This document shows positions 34,955-38,349 of a stretch of DNA of 38,349 nucleotides, in pieces. Source of the DNA: Rhizobium sp. Q54. GTDB lineage: Bacteria; Pseudomonadota; Alphaproteobacteria; SHVZ01. The position numbers were made by a program, and so were the translations under genes. The notes under the pieces are model-generated. The model saw only the letters and a program-made list of their open reading frames with translations. It did not search any database and was not told the DNA's origin. Numbering within the stretch: position 1 is the first letter of the stretch; each line of letters starts with the position of its first letter. The stretch spans positions 1 through 38,349 of the forward strand of contig CAMBVS010000036.1 in NCBI GenBank assembly GCA_945871425.1, in the 5' to 3' direction.

Positions 34955-34981
34955 CGCGGCCTTAGGGCCGAGGAGGACGCG

Positions 34982-35371
34982 ATGTCGACCGATCTGACCA
35001 TGCTGGCCTGGAGCGCGGTGCTCAGCCTCGTGCTCGCCGTTCCCTACACGATCGGGCTGGTCCAGCTGCTCGGCCTGCCGATCCTCGCCGGCAGTCGCGA
35101 GAATTTTCCGACGGTCGAGGGCTGGATTGGCCGCGCCAAACGCGCCCACATGAATCTGATCGAGAACCTGCTGCCGTTCGCGGCGCTGGTCCTGGTCGCC
35201 CATGTCGCCGGCAAGGCCGATGGCACGACCGCGCTCGGGGCCCAGCTCTTCTTTTGGGCCCGGGTGGTCCATGCGGGTGTCTACATCGCCGGCGTCGCCT
35301 GGGTCAGGACCGCGGCTTATGCGGTCGGTGTCGTCGGCATGGCGATCATCTTCGTCCAGATCGTCCGCTGA
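34982..35371 (+). CDS. MAPEG-family membrane protein
   Basis: A 129-residue inner-membrane protein with four hydrophobic helices (about 8-30, 57-77, 85-105, 108-127). The MAPEG (membrane-associated eicosanoid/glutathione metabolism) pattern is GRAKRAHMNLIENLLPFAALVL, with the conserved R-A-H-x-N-x-x-E run, and FFWARVVHAGVYIAGV, with R-x-x-H-x-x-x-Y. Bacterial members are linked to glutathione conjugation or have no known role. It has a GAGGAG site before the ATG at 34982 and may be cotranscribed with the preceding orphan gene. Confidence 0.9.
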   Translation: MSTDLTMLAWSAVLSLVLAVPYTIGLVQLLGLPILAGSRENFPTVEGWIGRAKRAHMNLIENLLPFAALVLVAHVAGKADGTTALGAQLFFWARVVHAGVYIAGVAWVRTAAYAVGVVGMAIIFVQIVR

Positions 35372-35476
35372 ACGACGCATCCTGGCGTTCCTCGGCCGCG
35401 CGCTCGGCTTGCGCCAGCTGTCGCTTTCGTCCCTGATAGCGCCTTCCGTTCCCCACAACTGCGAGCAAGCGACGCC

Positions 35477-35983
35477 ATGTCCTTCACCATGTATCAAGCG
35501 GCGGCTCCTGCGATCCTGCAGGCGCTGAAGGCCCTCGACGGTATCCTCGGCAAGGCCGAGGCCTATGCGAGCGAACGCAAGATCGATCCGACGGTGCTGC
35601 TCAACTACCGTCTCGCCCCCGACATGTTCGCCTTCACCCGCCAGGTCCAGCTGGTGACCGACTTCGCCAAGAGCACGATGGCGAGGCTCGCCGGCCAGGA
35701 AGTGCCGAAATACGAGGACACCGAGAAGACCATCGCCGAGCTCAAGGCGCGGGTCGCCAAGGTCACGGCCTATGTGCAGGGCTTCAAGCCGTCGGATCTC
35801 GAGGGCTCGGAGACGCGCGACGTCACCATCCCGATCGGCGGCCAGCCGATGACGTTCAAGGGCGCGGACTACCTGGTGAACTTCGCGCTGCCCAACTTCT
35901 ATTTCCACTGCACCACCGCCTACGCGATCCTGCGCCATTGCGGGCTCGGCATCGGCAAGCGCGACTTCCTGGCGCGGGCGTAG
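35477..35983 (+). CDS. DUF1993 family protein
   Basis: A 168-residue soluble protein of the DUF1993 family, which has a DinB-like four-helix layout. The family pattern is MSFTMYQAAAPAILQALKALDGIL at the start, DMFAFTRQVQLVTDFAKSTMARL, and LPNFYFHCTTAYAILRHCG near the end; the last His and the FYFH residues are candidate metal ligands. No reaction is known. It is 105 bases after the MAPEG gene and ends ahead of a good hairpin terminator shared with the convergent metallopeptidase gene. Confidence 0.9.
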   Translation: MSFTMYQAAAPAILQALKALDGILGKAEAYASERKIDPTVLLNYRLAPDMFAFTRQVQLVTDFAKSTMARLAGQEVPKYEDTEKTIAELKARVAKVTAYVQGFKPSDLEGSETRDVTIPIGGQPMTFKGADYLVNFALPNFYFHCTTAYAILRHCGLGIGKRDFLARA

Positions 35984-36010
35984 ATCCGGGCACGGTCACG
36001 CGTGTTTCGT

Positions 36011-36046
36011 TCGCCGCCGGAGATTCGTCTTCGGCGGCGAGTTTTC
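36011..36046. terminator. Intrinsic terminator with a TTCG loop
   Basis: A 13-base-pair stem, 36011-36023 with 36028-36040, contains one G-T pair and encloses the loop TTCG, a very stable tetraloop. GTTTTC follows on the plus strand. It would stop transcription from the DUF1993 gene and may also act on the convergent metallopeptidase transcript. Confidence 0.82.
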
Positions 36047-36090
36047 TTGAGTTCGAGCGCGAGAGTGCATTTTCGGGCCTGAGGCCGGCT

Positions 36091-36936
36091 CTACGGCGGA
36101 CCGCCGCCGAACGTATCGCAGGACTTGAGCTCACCCGATTCAAGGCCGCGCTTGAACCAGCCCACGCGCTGTGTCGAGGTTCCGTGGGTGAAGGAATCGG
36201 GGACGACGCGTCCCTGCGCCTGGCGCTGCAGCCGGCCGTCGCCGATGGCGGTCGCGGCGTTCAACGCCTCCTTGATGTCGCCTTCCTCGAGCACGCGCCG
36301 CGCGCGCTCGGCGTGATGCGCCCAGAGTCCCGAGAAGCAGTCCGCCTGAAGTTCCATGCGGACCTGTTGGGCATTGGCCTCGGCCCGCGACAGGCGTCGC
36401 TGGGCGATGCGTACCCGTGTGGCGATGCCGAGCAGGCTCTGCAGGTGATGGCCGACTTCGTGGGCGATGACATAGGTCTGGGCGAAGTCGCTGGGGGCGC
36501 GGAAGCGCTGGCGCAGCTCCGCGAAGAAGCTGAGGTCGACATCGACGCGCTGATCGGCTGGACAATAGAATAGGCCTATCGCCGCCTGGACAAAGCCGCA
36601 GGCCAACTCCACGGCGCCGCTGAACAGCGCCAGCTTCGGCTCGCGATAGGTCTTGCCGTCGCGGCGGAAGAGCTCGCCCCAGGTCTGCTCGGTATCGCCG
36701 AGGACGACGGCGACGAAGTCGCGGGCCTCAGCCACGGCGGGGCTGTTCGTCGCCTGCCGTGACTGCTCGACCGGAACCGGCATCCCGCCATCGAGCAGGA
36801 TGCGCGGATCAAAGCCGGAGATCGCGCTGGCAAGAAGAACGATGACGACGCTGCCGATGCCGAGGCCGCCACCGAACCCGCCCACGCCGCGGCGGTCCTC
36901 GATGTTCGTGCTGCGCCTCAGATCCTGCCAACGAAT
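36091..36936 (-). CDS. ypfJ: YpfJ-type neutral zinc metallopeptidase, likely non-standard start
   Basis: A 281-residue zinc metallopeptidase of the YpfJ family. The catalytic HEVGHH lies in AQTYVIAHEVGHHLQSLLGIATR, and the downstream ELQADCFSGLWAHHAE carries another candidate ligand. An N-terminal hydrophobic segment (IGSVVIVLLASAISGF) anchors it. The family begins M-RWQ-x-R-x-S-x-N-x-EDRR; here RWQDLRRSTNIEDRRG is present but the codon in front is ATT (36936-36934), and no ATG, GTG or TTG lies between it and the upstream in-frame TAA. The next usual start is GTG at 36885, which would lose the conserved N-terminus. The role in the cell is unknown. Confidence 0.82.
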   Translation of the reverse strand: MRWQDLRRSTNIEDRRGVGGFGGGLGIGSVVIVLLASAISGFDPRILLDGGMPVPVEQSRQATNSPAVAEARDFVAVVLGDTEQTWGELFRRDGKTYREPKLALFSGAVELACGFVQAAIGLFYCPADQRVDVDLSFFAELRQRFRAPSDFAQTYVIAHEVGHHLQSLLGIATRVRIAQRRLSRAEANAQQVRMELQADCFSGLWAHHAERARRVLEEGDIKEALNAATAIGDGRLQRQAQGRVVPDSFTHGTSTQRVGWFKRGLESGELKSCDTFGGGPP

Positions 36937-37156
36937 AGGGATACCTATCCGGCTCGATGCATACGCCGGCCGTTAACAGAGCCGGACCGGGGACGTTCCG
37001 GACAGACTCGGGATCGGGTGAGGGGTGGTGCCGGGTGAGGGGATTGAATACGCAACTCCCCAACCCACTACTCAAGCGATTTCAATAGCTTGGACCCGCT
37101 CGAAGGCGGTCGACGGCAGCATTGTGGTGCTCGGCCGTGGCCTCGTCAACGGGAAC

Positions 37157-37214
37157 GTCAGTCAGTACTGACTGACACTGATGACAGTTACTGAGTCGCT
37201 ATTTACAGTTACTG
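37157..37214. promoter_or_regulatory. 20-bp palindrome and three phased operator-like sites
   Basis: GTCAGTCAGTACTGACTGAC at 37157-37176 is a perfect palindrome. Its centre CAGTACTG (37164-37171) recurs as CAGTTACTG at 37185-37193 and 37206-37214, each with perfect dyad symmetry about the central T. The starts of the three sites are exactly 21 bases apart, about two turns of the helix, so bound proteins would line up on one face. They stand 34 bases upstream of a promoter for the small-gene operon, as operators do for phage or plasmid repressors and activators. Confidence 0.75.
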
Positions 37215-37247
37215 ATGCCGACAACAAAGTGAAGACTGGCGGTCTGT

Positions 37248-37275
37248 TTGACTGACGCGTTCAATGGATTAGTAT
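37248..37275 (+). promoter_or_regulatory. Sigma70-like promoter of the small-gene operon
   Basis: TTGACT at 37248-37253 and TAGTAT at 37270-37275, 16 bases apart, lie 30 bases before the ATG at 37306. The -35 match is strong and the -10 matches four of six bases. GGAG at 37296-37299 is a good ribosome-binding site for the first gene. Confidence 0.6.
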
Positions 37276-37305
37276 CCATGCATCATTTCTTGCACGGAGA
37301 CTATC

Positions 37306-37755
37306 ATGTCAACGCCGTTTCCTTCCAACCGCAAAGACCCCTTCCAGCGCCTCCGCATCCGCGCCTACGACCTTCATGCCGACGCCGGCCGCCTCTCGAC
37401 TGCCGAGATCGCCATCGCCGCGGGAGTAACCGCCGCGCACGTCTACGCCGTGACCAAGTCCACGAAGAGCCTGCACGGCGCCAGCGCCGACAAGGTCGCC
37501 GACGAGCTGCACCGCATCTACGCGGAGGAGCTTGGCGCCGAGGTCGGCCGGGAGATCTGGAATGGCTTGTGGACGCTGGCGCGGGAGCAGGCGGCCGAGG
37601 GCACCAAGGCGTTTAACGACGCCATGCTGGAACTTGAGAAGTCGCATGCTCTGTTCTCGGTCGACAGCCGCGCGAGGCGTCGCGTCGTCCGTAGCGCCTT
37701 CGAGGCCGCGCACGCGATGGTCGCGGACGGCGAGCCGGCGGAGATCGTCCGATGA
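37306..37755 (+). CDS. Hypothetical protein with a helix-turn-helix-like segment
   Basis: A 149-residue protein of no family I know. A basic N-terminus (NRKDPFQRLRIRAYDL) leads to GRLSTAEIAIAAGVTAAHVYAV at about residues 28-49, which has the spacing of a helix-turn-helix (hydrophobic-AEIA, then AGVT, then a recognition-like helix) followed by TKSTKSLHGASADKV. The rest is helical and acidic, ending in DGEPAEIVR. It could be the protein that binds the phased sites upstream. The stop overlaps the next start as ATGA. The first gene of the operon by position; functional calls are inference. Confidence 0.68.
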   Translation: MSTPFPSNRKDPFQRLRIRAYDLHADAGRLSTAEIAIAAGVTAAHVYAVTKSTKSLHGASADKVADELHRIYAEELGAEVGREIWNGLWTLAREQAAEGTKAFNDAMLELEKSHALFSVDSRARRRVVRSAFEAAHAMVADGEPAEIVR

Positions 37756-38195
37756 GCACCCGTAACGACGCCCCGCCGGCCTGCCCTGCCGACGCCGAGT
37801 ACACCACTGAGCTTCAGGCCCGGCACCGCGCGCTCCTAGATCAGAGGGAGGACGATGACGCCAAGGCGCTGACGCCGGCCGAGGTCGACGAACTCCAAGA
37901 CCTCGGCGATCTTTTCGCGAGGTTCCGCCAGTGGCGCGGTCAGGTCGACCGCTTCTATGCCAACGAGAAGCGGGACCGCGAGCGGCCGCCATCGGCCGCC
38001 GACAAAGATGGTGGGATAGGCCGTGCGCTCCGGGCCTATGCCGAGGGCAAGGGCAAGCTGTTGAAGGCTTTCAAGGGCGAGCGCCGCGACGGGCTTGCCA
38101 ACGCCCAACCTCATTCGACCGCCGGTCGCGGGCACGGCCGAGGTATCGCTCGCATGGCCGAGGGTCTGCGGAAGGGTATCGGCCTGACTCGATGA
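37752..38195 (+). CDS. Hypothetical charged protein, second gene of the operon
   Basis: A 147-residue protein I do not recognise. The N-terminal half is acidic and helical (TTELQARHRALLDQREDDDA, LTPAEVDELQDLGDLFARFR), and the C-terminal half is basic (NEKRDRERPPSAADKDGG, GKGKLLKAFKGERRDG), ending in a Gly/Arg/His-rich tail. The pattern could suit a DNA- or RNA-associated scaffold. It starts inside the previous stop codon (ATGA at 37752), so translation is coupled, and the next gene starts ten bases after its stop. No homolog can be named. Confidence 0.65.
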   Translation: MSTRNDAPPACPADAEYTTELQARHRALLDQREDDDAKALTPAEVDELQDLGDLFARFRQWRGQVDRFYANEKRDRERPPSAADKDGGIGRALRAYAEGKGKLLKAFKGERRDGLANAQPHSTAGRGHGRGIARMAEGLRKGIGLTR

Positions 38196-38205
38196 TCGCC
38201 GAGCC

Positions 38206-38349
38206 ATGTCACATGAGCGAGCCAAAGGCCTGTCGGGAATGGCCGCCCTCGGGCGTGAGGATGTCGAGGCGTTCGTCGCCGGCAGGCTGACGCTCGACGA
38301 CCTGGCCGCCAAGGCCGGCGTATCGAAGCAGGCGGCCTCGAAATGGTTG
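38206..38349 (+). CDS. Partial gene with a clear helix-turn-helix, runs off the window
   Basis: The frame is open from the ATG at 38206 through the last base (48 codons, no stop). The product reads MSHERAKGLSGMAALGRED, then VEAFVAGRLTLDDLAAKAGV and SKQAASKWL. LTLDDLAAKAGVSKQAASKWL has the standard helix-turn-helix pattern (LA-x3-GVS-x4-S-x-WL) seen in phage and plasmid regulators and recombinase-type resolvases. A weak GAGC site precedes the ATG. The full length and family cannot be known from here. Confidence 0.7.
   Translation, partial: MSHERAKGLSGMAALGREDVEAFVAGRLTLDDLAAKAGVSKQAASKWL

Larger units (their letters stand above)
36937..37305. other. Non-coding region with repeats, possible island edge
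   Basis: No gene is seen in these 369 bases. From about 37040 on, the sequence is richer in A and T than the rest of the window. It holds an 11-base direct repeat CGGGTGAGGGG at 37015-37025 and 37032-37042, a hairpin GGGGATTG/CAACTCCCC at 37039-37061 with one bulged base, the CAGT(T)ACTG sites, and a promoter. The change in composition and the unknown genes that follow suggest the end of the core chromosome and the start of an island; no tRNA or integrase is visible to confirm it. Confidence 0.6.

Noticed and set aside
37157..37214. CRISPR array
   Set aside because: The repeated unit is only 8-9 bases with spacing of 21 and there are just three copies; CRISPR repeats are longer, with unique spacers of about 30 bases, and no cas gene is near.
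36937..37305. tRNA gene as an island target site
   Set aside because: No cloverleaf, TTCGA arm or CCA end could be found on either strand by eye.
37309..37992. 227-codon minus-strand frame over the small-gene operon
   Set aside because: The plus-strand genes have coupled starts, a ribosome-binding site and a promoter; the minus frame has none of these and reads as a shadow.

Overview
This is a GC-rich chromosomal window from an alphaproteobacterium, most like Rhodospirillales or a relative. The evidence is a separate F1 gene order (atpG-atpD-atpC), a MucR/Ros regulator, a Fur protein of the alphaproteobacterial type, an OlsB/OlsA ornithine-lipid pair, a bactofilin, an RNase E with a large insertion in its S1 region, and GTG starts with GTGA/ATGA overlaps. 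No rRNA, tRNA, insertion sequence or CRISPR array was seen. Species cannot be assigned from the sequence alone.

Layout. 1-2781: end of the F1Fo ATP synthase operon. 2855-9366: accessory metabolism, with a diiron ferritin-like protein, an enolase-superfamily sugar-acid enzyme, a GNAT acetyltransferase coupled to a 3-oxoadipyl-CoA-type thiolase, then an oxidoreductase (IolG-like), an SDR, a small membrane protein and a VOC protein. 9422-12723: two related P-loop GTPases flanking a divergent membrane-protein gene. 12740-19259: transport and catabolism (MFS carrier with a 41-residue membrane companion, FAH-type hydratase, acyl-CoA dehydrogenase, CitE-like lyase) and an overlapping set of adenosine kinase, AmpG and the lyase. 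19391-25562: exported and envelope proteins (DUF6152 protein, two membrane proteins, bactofilin, lipoprotein), endonuclease III, NfuA, TsaB, RimI, MucR and Fur. 25639-31041: envelope synthesis (OlsB, OlsA, PBP1A, AmiC-type amidase). 31473-36936: RNase E, an orphan gene, a MAPEG protein, a DUF1993 protein and a YpfJ-type zinc metallopeptidase.

36937-38349 looks different: a more AT-rich non-coding stretch with a 20-bp palindrome, three CAGT(T)ACTG sites exactly 21 bp apart and a sigma70-like promoter, followed by tightly packed small genes of unknown function. Two of these have helix-turn-helix-like segments, and the last runs off the window. This is probably the edge of a mobile or regulatory island and is the best candidate for something undescribed.

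Other points of note: three GC-rich inverted-repeat elements sit between convergent genes and supply or touch stop codons; the YpfJ gene has its conserved N-terminus but no ATG/GTG/TTG in front of it (ATT is in that place); a Pho-box-like direct repeat lies upstream of olsB; two convergent gene pairs share a CTAG that holds both stop codons.
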